A stretch of 64,000 nt of DNA, taken from contig VZTG01007110.1 of NCBI GenBank assembly GCA_013397845.1, positions 329,242 to 393,241 on the forward strand. The letters run 5' to 3'. The translations under genes were made by a program, and so were the position numbers. Under the pieces are notes generated by a model. It made no database searches and had not been told where the DNA came from. It was given only the letters and a program-made list of their open reading frames with translations. Of this stretch, positions 38,823-52,070 are shown in pieces; positions within the stretch are counted from its first letter, which is position 1; each line of letters begins with the position of its first letter. The stretch is from Melanocharis versteri. Its lineage: Eukaryota; Chordata; Aves; Passeriformes; Melanocharitidae.

Positions 38823-39660
38823 AGAATCATGGAATCCTGTAATTTTTTGAGTTGGAAAAACCTCTTAAGATCATAGAGTCAAACGATTAACCCAGCACTG
38901 CTAAGACCACCATTAATGTCCCCAGGTGCCACAATTGCATGTCTTTTAATTCCCTCCAGGGATGGTGACTCCACTACTGCTCTGGGCAGCCTGTTCCAGT
39001 GCTTGAGAACCCTTGCAGTGAAGAAATGTTTCCTAGTATCCAGCTAAACCTTCTTGGCCCAACTCGAGGTAAATTGAGCACATTGCTGTCTTATGTTCGG
39101 TCACCATCAATGAACTCCCTCAGGGTCCTTTTCTAGCAGGAAGTTTTCCAGCCAGTGTGTCCCCAGCCCGTAGCTCTGCATGGGGTTGGTTATGTTTGTT
39201 TGCCTTGTTGCACCTCATAAAACTGGCCTCTGTGCCTTAATCCAGCCTGTCCAGATCCATCTTCCTTCCCTCCAAACCTCCAGCAGATCAAAACTCTCCC
39301 CTAACTTTTCATGTACAAACTCACCGGGGGAACACTCAATCCTCTCATCCAGATCATTGATGAGGATATTGAACAGGCCTGGCCCCAAAGCTGTTTGTTT
39401 ACCCAGCAAACAGTGCACCCATCCACACCACGGGAAGCCAGTTTCTCCAGGAGAATGCTGTGGGCAGTGGGGTGGAAGGCTTTACTAAGGCCTAGGTAAA
39501 CAGCATCGACTGTGTTCCCTCATCCTCCAAGCAGGTCACCCTGTCATAGAAGGAGATCAGATTAGTCAAGCAGCACCTGCCTTTCATAAGTCCATGCTGG
39601 TTGTCCCACATGATCATCTGCTCCATGATCTTCTGCTGTACCAAGGTCAGACTGCAATGA
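38823..39660 (-). mobile_element. CR1 LINE, ~840 bp, minus orientation
   Basis: The left end (tagaatcatggaatcctgta) is the CR1 3' terminus in reverse complement. It continues through the C-terminal block (gggatggtgactccactactgc, then ctgggcagcctgttccagtg) into ORF2. The minus-strand frame 39418-39215 reads LGPGLFNILINDLDERIE, the reverse-transcriptase motif before the catalytic site. The following F(A/V)DD is replaced by FVHEKLG, so the active-site aspartates are lost. The right end (aaggagatcagattagtcaa...atgctggttgtcc) is the region coding 'DQ...LDFSKAFDTV'. It is the longest well-preserved copy here but cannot be active. Confidence 0.93.
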
Positions 39661-41807
39661 GTCAGATGGCAGAAAGGCCCAATGGAACTTCCATATTAAG
39701 TTAGAAAATCTAATCTAATCTGATGTGCCCAGCATGGACAGTAATATGAGAGGTTTTGTGTATTATACAGTCTCTCCGATGAAAAGATGAAGGTTTTATT
39801 ATTCACAGAAATACCTGAGCTTTTTCAAATCCTTCTATAATTCTTAGCTCCATTTTACCTTGTGACAATGACTTGCACAGATTAATTAGTTGACTAATAA
39901 ACCACTTTCTTCTTCTCAGTATAAAACTTGCCTTAACACTGTATGACACATCCACATTCCTCTCTTTACTATCCATCATATCTTTCATTTGTCACCTGTT
40001 GACATGTGAATATCCAAAAATGACACTGCTTTGTACAGATAGGTTTTTTTCATTATTTTAATAATCAGAACTGCCTTTTAAAGTTTTTTTTTCTTTTTTT
40101 GTTTTATTCTTTCATTTCTGCCACATCTTGGAGGCAGTGAACCTTAGAAAATCTACAAAGTTGTTCGTCAAACCACAGTCACTCTTTGCTATGGCTTATA
40201 CTGTTTGACCAGCTAAAATGTTGCTGATAGTTTTATGTTTTGTCTCTCCTGAGTACTTTGCTTGCAGTTTCCATATCAATGTAATGATAGCTTTATTTTT
40301 GGATTCGATTTTTTAAGGTTTTTAGTGAAGATGCTGCTTTATTATCTAATTCTCTCCAAGAGGTTGAATAAGTAGGGCCAGTGCCAGGTCCCAACAATAA
40401 TAGCCAAAGTTACTAAGTTCTTATTTCTTTAAATAACTGACAGAAATAGCAATGGACATTTGTGTTTGAGTAGTTATGATCAAAAACCTGCCTTCTTGAT
40501 AAAGGCTATAATAATGTCAGCTGGTATAAAACTGATTTACCACTGGTGAATATCAGTGCCAGCTGGATAGACTGTATAGTATAGAAGGACTTCAGAAAAA
40601 TTCCCTTGCATTTTCCCCAGAGAAAAATAAGGGATCAGGAGCTGAAACTTTCATTAATAATTAATAACCAGTTCCATGCACAAGAGTCCAGTTGCGTGTC
40701 TCATGTATCACAGACCAAACATTTTGTTTGCTAGTTTGGTAGGATACAGTAGATAATTCAGACTGATTTGAATAAACTATATATTTTAGCTCTAGCAATG
40801 GTATTGTATTTGACGGGATGAACATAAAAACATATTTGGTCTTTATTCTCATCTGACCAAAGAATTAAAGTGCTGATTAGTAGGAAGAACTTCCTTGAAG
40901 TTCCGATTGAAAAAAATGCAAAGATTTTTAATATATAAAAAATCTTCTAAATCCAGTGTATTAAGCAGCACTACTCAGAACTTTATTAGATATTAAGGTA
41001 AAAAAGTAAGAAAGTTTGCTGCACAAAGCAATCCCATCAAGTTTTCTAATTCTCCTTCATAGTTTACTGACATGAAGGTAAAGTCATTACATTAATACTC
41101 CCTTTTCCAATTAGCCTTATTGTCCATGACAAGTCTCATAAAGACATAGCACTTCATTAGTTTCAAGATGCATTGCTGTACAGAGTGTAAGGGAATGAGA
41201 CCTGCCTCAAACTGCTGTAGACTCCAAATGAGTGAGAAAGTCCTACAATTTCATTGTTGAACATTATTGCCTTAACTAATGAACTAGTTGAACAAGCATC
41301 CCTTTTCCAACCTTCAGTGTTTTCTGTATAAATTCATTAGTGTCACAACTTTGCTTGCTGTCTCCTCAGTGATTAATTGATATTGAACAAATTTTTAAGT
41401 GCTCTTCCCCCTAAATGCAAGTGGAAGGTACCACATGACTGACAAACTCTCAGGTTCTGTCTGCATTAGATAAATTCAATCAGGAATGGTAGCAATGCAG
41501 CACACTAAGGGTAGCTGGTATGATGTATAATAGCAGGGCACAATTTTATTCTTTTTTGATGATAAGTTATACAAGTGAGCAATAACAGCAGCATTTTATA
41601 GATGGAATAACACAGGCTCAAGACCAGAAAGGGGGATTCACCTCATTTATTTTGGTATTAAAGACTTAACTATCTTAGTACGAGTGAGTTATACTTTAGA
41701 GTCAGTGGCAAATAGTAGGCAGTTCAGATAAGCAACTCACCTGAATCATCTTAGATGCTTATTTTGAAGCAATATGAATTGCACTGGGTGCTTGGGTTGT
41801 TAGAAGT
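39661..41807. other. Unique AT-rich DNA, no gene seen
   Basis: No exon or recognised transposon; only T- and A-rich stretches such as 40086-40110. Confidence 0.6.
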
Positions 41808-42370
41808 TGTTATGGTCTAAGCCCAGTCAACAACTCAGCGTCACAAAGCCACTCCCTACCTCCCCCACCAGCAGCATCGGGAAGAGAATTGGAAGGGGAA
41901 AAGAGAGAAAACTCATGGGTTGAGATAAAGACAGCTTAATGTGGGAGGCAAAAGCTGCCCACAAAAACAGAGCAAAATAAAGAATTCATTCACCACTTTC
42001 TATGGGCAGGCAATTGTCTAGCCATCTCTGGGTGATTAGGGAGGACGAACACCATAACTCCAGACTTCCCTCATTTCTTCCTTCTTCCCTCTGCTTTGTA
42101 TACTAACCATGATACACGATCTGGAATACCCCTTTGGTCAGTTTGGGTCACCTGTCCCAGCTGGATCTCCTCCCAGCCTCCCATGCACTCTCAGTCCCCT
42201 GACCAGCATGGCAGCATGAAAAGCAGAAAAGGTCTAGATTCTGAATGAGCATTGCTCAGCGATAACAAAAACATCTCATATTATCAATGCTGTTTTCAAC
42301 ACGCATGCAAAACATAGCCCCGTGCTGGGCACTGTGAAGAAAATTAGCCCTACCCGTCAAAATGAGTACA
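41808..42370 (-). mobile_element. ERVL-type solo LTR, minus orientation
   Basis: The ends are TGTTATGG (41808) and GTACA (42370), consistent with TG...CA. Its sequence follows a well-known avian ERVL LTR as seen in reverse complement: tctaagcccagtcaacaact, the ttgagataaagacagcttaa block, tgatacacgatctggaatacc followed by cctttggtcagtttgggtca, and a final gaaaattagccctaccc block. In sense (minus) orientation the gtatacaaa near 42100 is in the place of the family's TATA box. No internal retroviral sequence lies beside it, so it is a solo LTR formed by recombination. I see no clean 5-bp target duplication (gaagt on the left, agatt on the right). Substitutions throughout suggest a fairly old copy. 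Confidence 0.88.
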
Positions 42371-45300
42371 AGATTGTAGGTATTTGCTTAAATTTGTGCA
42401 TTCAGTAGCAGCTGCATAAGTGTATTGAAAGCTTGCAAAGAGCTGGCAGGTACAGCAGAGGAGCTGTGGGAGGTATGGCTGCATAGTGGACATGGAAATT
42501 TCAGTGTCTTCATCTATGAGCTGCATCTTGCCCTTAGGTCAGAAGCACTCCCAGAGTGATAAAAATTTCTGTTTTACCTCAAAGTTGGGTCTGTAGTCCA
42601 AAGTCTGAGGAAGAACAGGTTTATTTCCACAGAGAGAGATTTATCTCCTTTCCAAAAAGAAGTAGCCAGGAAAGATCAGGCAACACATAGCTGAGTAGGT
42701 GTTTCTGTCTCTCCATTGCTTAAAGCTAGAACTTGAGTCACTTAGTGTTTGCAAGTACTTAGCTGCAAGAAAAAAAAGGAGAGGAATATAGGCTGAGAGT
42801 GAAACAGCAGGAGCCCTGCAGAAGCTGTCCCACCAGTCCTATTTAACCTGCACTCACAACAGCCTTTTCATAAAACTGCCTCTGTTTGGACAGCCAGGAG
42901 CGGGTTAACAGCTAATATAAACCCCTCAAGTTTGTGCAATAACACTCCCTAGTTTTCTATTTGCTAACCCATGTTGTTTTAGCTAGAAAGGGATCTGTAT
43001 TTTCCAAACTATGACTATACCATGTACTACTGAGCGTCAAGATCAATCAAACTGTGATCACATCAGTGAAGCCCAGCAAATGATGGTCAGCCAATATTCA
43101 CAATTCATGTAAATAGAAATGGCCAGACATGATTTTTTTTCCTTTCAGGTTTATAGCTAATGAGACATTTCCATTAGAAACCTAGGCAGGGTACAATAGC
43201 TCCAGCCTCAGTGCAGGTTTTTTGGAGGGGTGAACTACTCTGTAGGGTTGCTAAGCTTTTCACCTTGACTACCATACAGAGTATCTAAGGCAAGTAGGTT
43301 CCTAATGTAGATGCCTTAAAACTTGGTGGGATGAATCTGGGATTATTTGTTTGGATACTCCACAATGCTTTAGTACCAAAATCAAGGAAAGCACAGCCAC
43401 CACAAGTAGAGACAGCACTACCGAGTTCCTGCTATTTACTAAGAAGAGTTAGAGCATTTCACTGCCATGCTGCAGGTATTTCTCTGGATTAATTCAAGAG
43501 AGAAAATTAACTGTTCCAGCCACCAGCTGCAGAAACTTGTCTCTTTATCTGAAGCTGTAGCATTTTGCATTTCCTATTTAATATAGACAGCCATAAACTA
43601 AACATTATTAAGATTTCTTCACAAGGAGAATAAGAAAGTAGAGCTCACTACAATGTCCCCTGTTTCTTTAATTTCACAGCTGAATTACCAGAGACTTGCT
43701 TAAAAAGGAAAGGGTACAAGAAATTTCAGAGCTGTTGGATACACCTATAGGTACGTATAAATATGTTCAAATTTTTGGGTGTTATTAGAGTGGAAATAAC
43801 ATCTAGTATATGCTAAAGCTCTGTGTAATGAAGAAAGGGGGTCATGCATTTTTTAATAGGAAACGACAGAGGGCATTTCATCACTGCAGAACCATGTAGT
43901 TTTTACTTAAACTAGTTTTAAAATAGGTAGCTTAGCTGATGGTAGTGGAGAGCTCAGAAGATGCTGAGAAAACTGTGAGCATTTACCTTGTTTCCTTAAA
44001 GTGTGGTGGGAGGTGTTTCAGCACACTATGACCTCCTCATGACTGACATCTGAGGCAGCTGAAGCTGCTTGATCAACTTACGATAGAAAAACCAGGAAGG
44101 ATGTATTGAGAATTTGCCCACCAAGAAAAACTTAGATGCTTGAAGGCTTAAAACATTTGATCCTTTGACCACTGGTATGAAGCAGTGACTACTTGAATTT
44201 TTTTGACAGACAGTGTCCTAATCAGTGGGACTGGAAGTCTTAGGCATGTGAAAACAAATAGTGGACATGAGTGCCAGACAGCTCATCCAATACCTTTGAA
44301 GGCACAGTAAAGCCAGCATTTAGCTAGCTCAAAGTTCTAGATATTAGAGACAGAAATGATTGTAATGAATGAAATTTGCTTAAAGCATTAAAGAATAAGT
44401 TGATTCCTATCTGTGCTGTTTTCAAATTCACCCCTTATTGGAGATTATTATCTTCTGTCAGCTTCAAAGGATGTATTTGCCATGGTTCTTGGGGAGAAGC
44501 ATGTTTTCTGAGATAGTTTGTCTGAAAAGGCAGTACAGACTGGTGATGAGAATCACCACTGAATAAGCACTTGCGGGCTTATTTCAGTGTAGTGCCATGA
44601 TAACATCCATACCTACAGTACAATGACAAGACAGGTGCCAGGGGATCTGTCAGCGACACAGCGCTGGTTATAGCAGCAAGGGAATGTACAAGGCCCTAAC
44701 AACCTCCCAAAGACACTTGCCAGGCTCTCCTGTATGCTCAGCACTCCTGGGCTGTGGGAATGCTCTGTTTTGGCAAGTTTTGCAATCATACAGCTGTGGT
44801 AGTGTGAGAGGCTACACTGGGGAAAATCAGCAATTTTCTCTCAGGGCTGGTTTCTCGCGTTCTGTGTTCCTCACTGCAACACTTGTGATTGCACCGCAGT
44901 GAGTTGTGACCCGAGAGCTCTGGTGAGAGCCAGGCTCCACCGCAGTCCCTGCAGAAGAAAAAAAGGGCACATCTCCATGAAAGTGTTTTGTCAGCTTGTG
45001 AATCCATTTTTGCTGTTGTTGAGCTGGCAAACACAGTCTGAAAGTTGTCTGACTGCATCACTGTGGCTTTGAGCCCAAGCCAGTACATCGGCCTCGCATG
45101 TGGTGCTTGCTGCACCCTAAAGGGCTTCTGTTGGTCTGGCCATGCTGCTTTTCTGCCTGTCTCTGGTAATGCTGTATGACCTACATTTCTCTCCCTGTTT
45201 AATGCATTTGTGTCTGATTAGGCCCTGGTTCTGCCCCTCCTGCTTGCTCTCCAAATATCATTACTCCTTAACTAAATCTAGATGGCTAGAATTAAAGAGT

Positions 45301-47684
45301 TTTCCTCTGCTGATAATTATTTTATTTTAGTCAGGGAGTAGCTTTCTATCTGTATCTGGGTCAGTATTAATCTTAGCTTCCAGTGTTAATTTTCATGCTA
45401 AATATTCTTAATTTGTTCCTCCTTTATAAGAAGCTCCTTGATCCAGTAAATCTGCTTGTCCCTCCTACGGTGTCTCTAGTTATGAATTGTCATGATTCAG
45501 TGAATCTGCAGAGAAACTATTTTAATTATCCTCCCTTTCTCTCTCTGTCTTCTGCCAGGATGTCCAAGCCTCCCGTGGAGGGAACATTCCTATCCTCCTC
45601 CAGCTCCCCTGAGGCAGTTGGAAATTTTTCATGTCAAGTTATCTTTTTGTCTCCCAAATCATACTGGATAAGCACTTCTTAGTGCTGCGATGTTGATTTC
45701 TGTGGGGAGATTCCAGCTGCAGGGAAGGGAAGACATAAGCTCAGGGGAGATTGCCAGATAAAATGGATATATAGTTTATGTGAGACTTGGCAAAGCCAGA
45801 GAAAGGCCTGATCTGCTGTATCACACACTGGACTTCAAGTGTCACAGATTTCTGCTTGATTTGGTGCAAGAAGGGAAATCATGTTTGCCTGATTTGTAGC
45901 TGGTAGGTGTTTTGTTTTTTGGATTCTGAACCCCATCACACTTTTGGGTGAGTGGGAGGCATGGGCAATGGGGTAGGGAATCTCCAGATCTCAGATGTAT
46001 TGAATCCAGCCCAAATAGCTGAGCTGTCTTCACTCAAATTCCAGCAGTTCTGAAAACTGGTTTCTAGGCATCCTGAGACCTCAGAAGAAAGCATCACAAA
46101 CTTTGCAAACATTTAAGACTTTGCTTCATGCTCTGACTAACAAGGCAATTGCTTAGATGGCAGCTTAAACACTGGTGCAGTTAGTTCAAAAAAATGACAA
46201 AAGCCTGGATAAAGTACTTCCTCAGCACTGTCAGTCATCCATTTAGGCTTCAGAAGTTCCCCAGTGCTCTTTGTTCAGCAAGAGGCTTACTGGAACCACC
46301 ACACACTGTGTGAAACTACCAGGAAATCCTTTATCAGTTCATCCTTTTGAAACTGTCATTGGACTGTATGGACCTAAAGAGTGATAAGCATTCATAATAC
46401 CGTGTTCTTTTTATCCATGCGTCGCAGTTTAGTCTCAGTTGGTTTTATCTTAAGCTCAGGATTTGCAGTCCAAGCTAGTCTGCTGCACCTCCCCACCTCC
46501 TTGTCCTTTTTAAAATGGTGCTTAACCCATCACATATGGATACATGAGGCAAAAAAAAATCAAACTAATTTTTACCTAAGTCAGAGGTTTATGCCTTTTG
46601 TTTGTAACTTGGACTTCTTTTGGCAAGTGCATCAGCATCCTGTCCACAGTCCACTGGCATAAGTCCCATAAGCAGCATAGCTTGTTAGAATGATAGTGTT
46701 GGGGTTTTGTTTGCTGAATTTTTAATTTTAATTAGGGTTTGTTTGTTCATTTGTTTGTTTAGGGGTGTCTGTTATTTAGCGTTAATCGGACAAGTAATCA
46801 AACAGAGATTTGAAGCAAGGATCTGAACTGTTTCTTGGGCATTTCTCATCCTGGCATCATCAGCCCTGAAGAGCATTCATACAGCCACATCCAGCCATGC
46901 AAGCACAACAGGATCCAGAAGGATCAGCTGAACATCTGGGCACAAAACCCACTGCTCAATGCTCAGCACAGCTTCACTTCCCAGTGGGTTTATCTTCTCT
47001 TTTTGCAGGAATCCCAAAAATTTGAACCAGTATCCAAAAATGCATATGTGGAAACCCCCTTGTAAAGAGAACTGAACTTGCAGACCCATGGGTTGTCTTC
47101 ACATGGTGCAAAGAATCTGGGTGTGTTTCAGCAATACGTTGCCTGCCATACATCAGGGATGGCTTTGGGGCAGCTGTAGAGGAATGACACGCAAAGGAAG
47201 ATGCAGTTCCTGCTCTTGGACGTAGTGATAGATGATGTACGTGCTAATCAGAAATATGAGTGTAGACTTAGCCAGAATACACTGCTAAAGTGAAATCATT
47301 CTGCCAGAGATTTTACAGTTTTCAGCAAGACATCTTGGTTAAATCAGGAAAAGAACACAAGGATATAAGTGCAGCATTAGGCAACTAAATTCCAAATCTG
47401 CAGAACTTCTAATCTGTATTCTATAAACAGAAAAAAACCAAAATACATAGAGCCTAAGAGTGCCCTGAGATTCTGTGGATATATTGACAGTCTGGAGCAG
47501 CCAAACACCCAGTTCACAATAAATCCTGCCAGGTGTTGGGCTAGCTCTAACTGTCCTGCCACTTACCTCACGAAAAGCCTTTCTCTAAATATACACAATA
47601 CAGGCTGCAGAGATAAACACAGGGACTGCAAAAGAAAAAAAAGTAAATAATGCTGATGGTGTGACCATGACTCTTTAGGACAGG
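42371..47684. other. Unique DNA, no gene seen
   Basis: Over 5 kb with no supported exon, RNA gene or transposon. A G+C-richer patch at about 44640-45120 carries overlapping frames on both strands without a recognised motif. A (GTTT)n-like short run lies near 46736-46760. Confidence 0.6.
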
Positions 47685-47995
47685 ATAGAATGGAATGGAG
47701 TAGTTCCAACTGGAAGGGACTTGGAACAATCATCTAGTCCAGCTGCTTGATCACTTCAGAGTTGTCCAAAATTTAAAGCATATTTTTATGTGCACTGTCC
47801 AAATGCTCCTTAAACACTGACAGGGATGGTACATAAAACACCTCTCTAGGAAACCTGTTCCAGGCTTTGACCAGCCTCTCTGTAAGGAAATGTTTTCTAA
47901 TGTCAAGTTTAAACCTCCCCTGACACAGCTTTGAAGCATTTTCATATGTCCCATCACTGGATACCACAAAGAAGATATCAGCATTTGTAGAAAGA
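47685..47995 (-). mobile_element. CR1 LINE 3' end, minus orientation
   Basis: The left end (gatagaatggaatggagtag, then ttccaactggaagggacttgg) is a CR1 3' terminus in reverse complement, but lacks the full microsatellite. The minus-strand frame ending at 47773 reads LCQGRFKLDIRKHFLTERLV, then KAWNRFPREVFYVPSLSVFKEHLD, a nearly intact C-terminal ORF2 block. About 310 bp remain, truncated at the 5' end. The uninterrupted frame suggests a younger insertion than the 3.3-kb copy. Confidence 0.92.
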
Positions 47996-48798
47996 CTGAG
48001 CTGACTCTGAGACCAGTCTGGATGGAAGACTGTTCTCATGCCTTTATGTTAGAGAAATGGCATCACTGGAGTGCTCATTTGAAGAGGGGGTGGAAACAAA
48101 AGCAATCATAGTCTAAAGCCAATGGGTGACAACACTTGCAGGAGGAGACCTGGTGTCCGGTGCCATGTCCATTAAAAAAGCCACATGGATTACAGTAAAG
48201 AAGTAAACAGTGGCTTGAGGAAAATAAGAGAAAAAATGGTTTTAAAGTTTTGTTTTGTTTTTGTTTTATTTTGCTTTTTAGGTTATTGGCATGACTGAGG
48301 GCGTTGGGAACTCTGCAGTGATTTCACTGCTTGATTTTTCCTTTTAAGGTAAGATTTTCCAGGAGGTGGAATTTAGGAACAGAATGATCTCCCCATGGGT
48401 CAGCTGAGAGCAAAATATCTGACAGCATAGCCACATAGCTTCCCCCAGCACATGCTGACATACTTATAGAGGTTGGCACGCCTAAAGTCTTCTTATAATT
48501 TATTCTGCCTCTCCTACAGTCCCTGAAGCACAAATATTCAGAAAGCTATGAGGTCTTGCTATGCTCCAGCTCTTTTGCCTCCCCCATATTATATTCCCTA
48601 GGGTAACCATAGGAGCAAAGAACAACTTCTAGAACTCACAGTAGCATAGGAATTCATTTATATACATCTTATTGCAGACCCTTGTCCACTCCCTTTAAGG
48701 ATGCTGGATCCTATGCTACAGAATATATTTCTATGCAATAAGGCTGGAAAAGTTCATTAGGCACAATGAACTAGTTATATGGATTTTCTCTCCCTGAC

Positions 48799-48800
<2 letters not shown>

Positions 48801-48835
<35 letters not shown>
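48801..48835. repeat. Poly(A) run, 35 bases
   Basis: The longest homopolymer in the window: 35 uninterrupted A, then ttaaaaag. No retrogene or polyadenylated retroposon is recognisable to its left. CR1 does not leave poly(A) tails, so slippage growth is the simplest origin. The exact length may be an assembly estimate. Confidence 0.95.
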
Positions 48836-48837
<2 letters not shown>

Positions 48838-49504
48838 AAAAAGCAGTTCTCTTTTTAGGCTGTAAAAAATTGTTATTATCTATCTGGCAAAATTTAATAT
48901 GTTTAATAAAAACTCCTAATAAAATATTTGCTTTAGCCATGACCCAGTTTTGGAAAAAGTGCAGTTTTAGCTATAGTAAAGGTGCAGTCCTGGAAGAGCA
49001 CAAATATGCATGGCAATATTTCAAACAGAGGTCAGTTATTAATGAAATTTAAGGACTTATTTTAGCCTACAGGTATGATAATATTGAATATTTTTTCCAT
49101 CTGTAAAAAGTTCTTTAAAAGAAGCAGGATTTTAAAACAGAGTCTTAATTGTGAAAAAACCGAATTTCTGGTTTTACTTTTGAAATATAAATATCTTCTG
49201 TAGTGTTTATATCTCTGTGTAAGGATTTACGTACACCATAACTTCCAGCCACAAAGAGTTACTCCACAGTTTGGTGAAACATTGATTTGCTGTCAGTCCA
49301 CCCCAAAAAGGACACCTTTGACTCTTCCATAGTGCGTTATCTTGTCCCACACTTCTCAGTACCAGAAGAAGCTGAATGGTACCAAGGAACAGAGAGTTCT
49401 GCAGTTCTTTCTCAGTCATGAGTTCTCTGTGCCTGTGAGTGAATTGTTGTCTCTCACCAGCCACACTGCTGTGACTGGCACCTCTGCAACATTCATCTAA
49501 GTCT

Positions 49505-50030
49505 GGTATCTCTTAATTAGTTGCTCTTCCACTTCCTCTGATGGATTTCCTGACCAAATATCCCTTACCTCTCTCCCCTTCTGCTCTCACTATCCTTACT
49601 CTGCCTCTCTCTCTTCATGCACCCAATCTTTTCCACTCTGCTGCTGCATCTGAGCTCTTCCGCATTTCCCCTTGGTACTCATTCTGTTTCTTCTCTGTCC
49701 TCCAGGGTTCCACGTTCCAGCTCTTTAGACTTATTTTTGACAGGAAGGCCCCAGTCAATCAGAATAATTTCTCATTGTGCACCTGCTCCTGTTTTCAAGC
49801 TTATTTAGATTGTCCTGATCTTTCCACCTCATTGTTTGTCAGTCCAGCTCATCCCTGTGTTATACCCCAATACTCCTTCTCAGTCAGCTCCAGGCTGGAA
49901 TCCCACCAATTTTTTATGACAACAATTTTTCCTCATACTGACCCTGGAACTGCTCTTCTCTGCTCAGTTTCCTTCCTTATATTACCATACTCCAACTCTG
50001 CTCCCTCTTTGCATTCACATCACTGATCCT
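49505..50030. other. Pyrimidine-rich tract
   Basis: The plus strand is dominated by C and T (ctctctccccttctgctctc and similar) for about 500 bp. This lack of purines removes stop codons and explains the 161-codon frame at 49541-50026. No periodic unit or transposon family seen. Confidence 0.6.
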
Positions 50031-51497
50031 GATACCTGTGAGGAACCATACTGGTGGATGTAGAGAGACGGAATTCATGCTTTCAAAAATTGCATAAAAA
50101 ACCATCTTCCTTCCAGCCCTTCCTCTGAATAGACAGAATAGAGAGGAGCTGGATGTGAACCATCAAAAAGGATTTGCTGACTAATATTATTCCTTAGCAA
50201 GGTGAACATGAGGACAGTAAAAAGGCTGATATAACAGTGTACTTCCTTGCCAAGTCTCTAATTCCTGTTCCACAGTGTAAGGACACTGGATCTTCTCAAA
50301 GGTTAGCGGAGTTTTAATATGGATAAAACCAACTTTTTTTCCCCCTTAGTTACATTCTTGGAAACAGCTGAATAAACTTGGTTATAATTACAAAAAGCAG
50401 CCAGAAGCAGATACCAGCATATAAAATGTCACCTTGAACAGTCAAATTTAAAAACATTTCACTTAGTAAGTGAAAACATGGGAAATATTCTTATAGGAGG
50501 AGTTGTCATCCAAACCTAATTACAGATTATGTTTTCGTTCTTGATGTAATATTGTTTAAATTCATTATGCATCGGCAGTGAGAGAAAAGATGCATTTTAA
50601 TTCACATGCCTCATCTAGCATTGTTGGGTTCAAAAATTGTGATAGATAGCAATGGATTAGAGGTCAGTCTCACCAGGAGGAGTTACTGGTTATCAATTTG
50701 GTGAAAAAAAACCCCAGAAAACCCTTCCAAACCTTCTGAGAACTCTCTTTTGTAGGGAAATCCTCAAACGATGTCATTAATTCTCATTAACATAGACCCT
50801 AATTAAAGAAATACTCTTTTAGTTCCTGAATTTTTTGCATATTGCTAAAGTTGTGTGTGATTGCAATGTGACTATCTAAAGAAATAACATAAACAGGTCC
50901 TTAAATTCCTGCAAAGTGATGGTCAGCTATATTTGTTAAATTTAAGAATGGGGTTGGCCAGCCTATGTGGTTTAGAAAACTTGGATGCTCAGTGCAAGCA
51001 CCCAGCCTTTGCTGTGGTATATAAAGAGTGTAACGTTATTTCTCTCCCTCACACGCACATTCTTTTGAACTGAATAATTTAGTCCAGCCGTTGAAGCCTA
51101 TTACACTTTCCATTACAAATTATTTTTGAGACCATAACATTTAGGTGCTTTTAAAACTGGATGAATGCACTAAAAGAGACACTGCATTTGCATAAGCTCA
51201 AACTATTGTTTGGGGTTTTTTTAGCCATTTCAGCTAAGAAGCCTTTGTTCTTTTCTTTTCTTGTCTGCTTAGCTCCTCTCTTAGCTATCCCTCGGTATCA
51301 GTTTCTTGAGCTGATTCAAAGCATTAACATGAAAACCAGACTGGACTAAAGAAATGCACAGACACCCCTTGGAGATTTTAAAATTTTTGTAATGAATTTG
51401 AGTTTCAGAATGTGCTACATATAGTCCTGTACCACAAATGTCACTTTTATGTCTTTAGAAAAGTATTTTTTATACAGGTACAAAATATTATGCAGTG

Positions 51498-51531
51498 AAA
51501 ACACACACAAAAACACAAACAGACACAAACA
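51498..51531. repeat. AC-rich simple repeat
   Basis: Short impure run of acac and caaac units, free of T and almost free of G. Confidence 0.7.
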
Positions 51532-51557
51532 TGAAGAGTTTTATTGCTTCCTTATGG

Positions 51558-51897
51558 TCTTCCAGTACTTAAAGGAAGCTTATTGAAAAGCTGGAGAGGG
51601 AGCTTTCACGTTGGCAGATAGTGAAAGGACAAGGGAGAATGTTTTTAAACTAAAAGAAGGGACATTTCGATTAGAAATTAGGAAGAAATTCTTTACTATG
51701 CGGGTGGTGAGGCCCTGGCACAGGTTGCCCAGAGAAGCTGTGGCTGCCCCATCCCTGGAATTGTTCAAGGCCAGGTTAAATGGGGCTTGGAGCAACCTGG
51801 TCTAGTGGAAAGTGTCCCTGCCCATGGCAAGGGGATTGGAACGAGATGATCTTTAGGATCCCTTCCAACTCAAATTATTCTGTGACTCTATGATTTT
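51558..51897 (+). mobile_element. CR1 LINE, 3' ~340 bp with intact tail
   Basis: Begins at the CR1 phrase tccagtacttaaaggaagctta and ends with aaattattctgtgactctatgattt. The frame 51611-51805 is open and reads FKLKEGTFRLEIRKKFFTMR, then VVRPWHRLPREAVAAPSLEL and FKARLNGAWSNLV, the ORF2 C-terminus. It then passes through the characteristic 3' region (gcaacctggtctagtgg, then gtccctgcccatggcaaggg). It is the best-preserved and probably the youngest CR1 3' end here. It is 5'-truncated, so it has no reverse transcriptase. Confidence 0.95.
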
Positions 51898-52070
51898 ACA
51901 GAACACTCTACTACAGTTCATAATGAAAATCTCTAGGACAGACAGGACGTAGGAATTGACATAAATTCTGTGGTAGATACACTTACATCAATAGTTCAGT
52001 GATGATTTGCCCTAATTAGACATCTGACTTAGTACTCCACAGAAAACGGTGATACCCATCTGGAGAAACA

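Larger units (their letters stand above)
47996..51557. other. Unique DNA, no gene seen
   Basis: No exon or recognised transposon. It holds a T/G-rich run (about 48246-48283), the 35-A run and a pyrimidine-rich tract, both listed separately. Confidence 0.6.

Noticed and set aside
49541..50026. 161-codon plus-strand frame
   Set aside because: It lies in a pyrimidine-rich tract where stop codons are rare. The product is a Ser/Leu/Pro/Phe-rich string with no domain.
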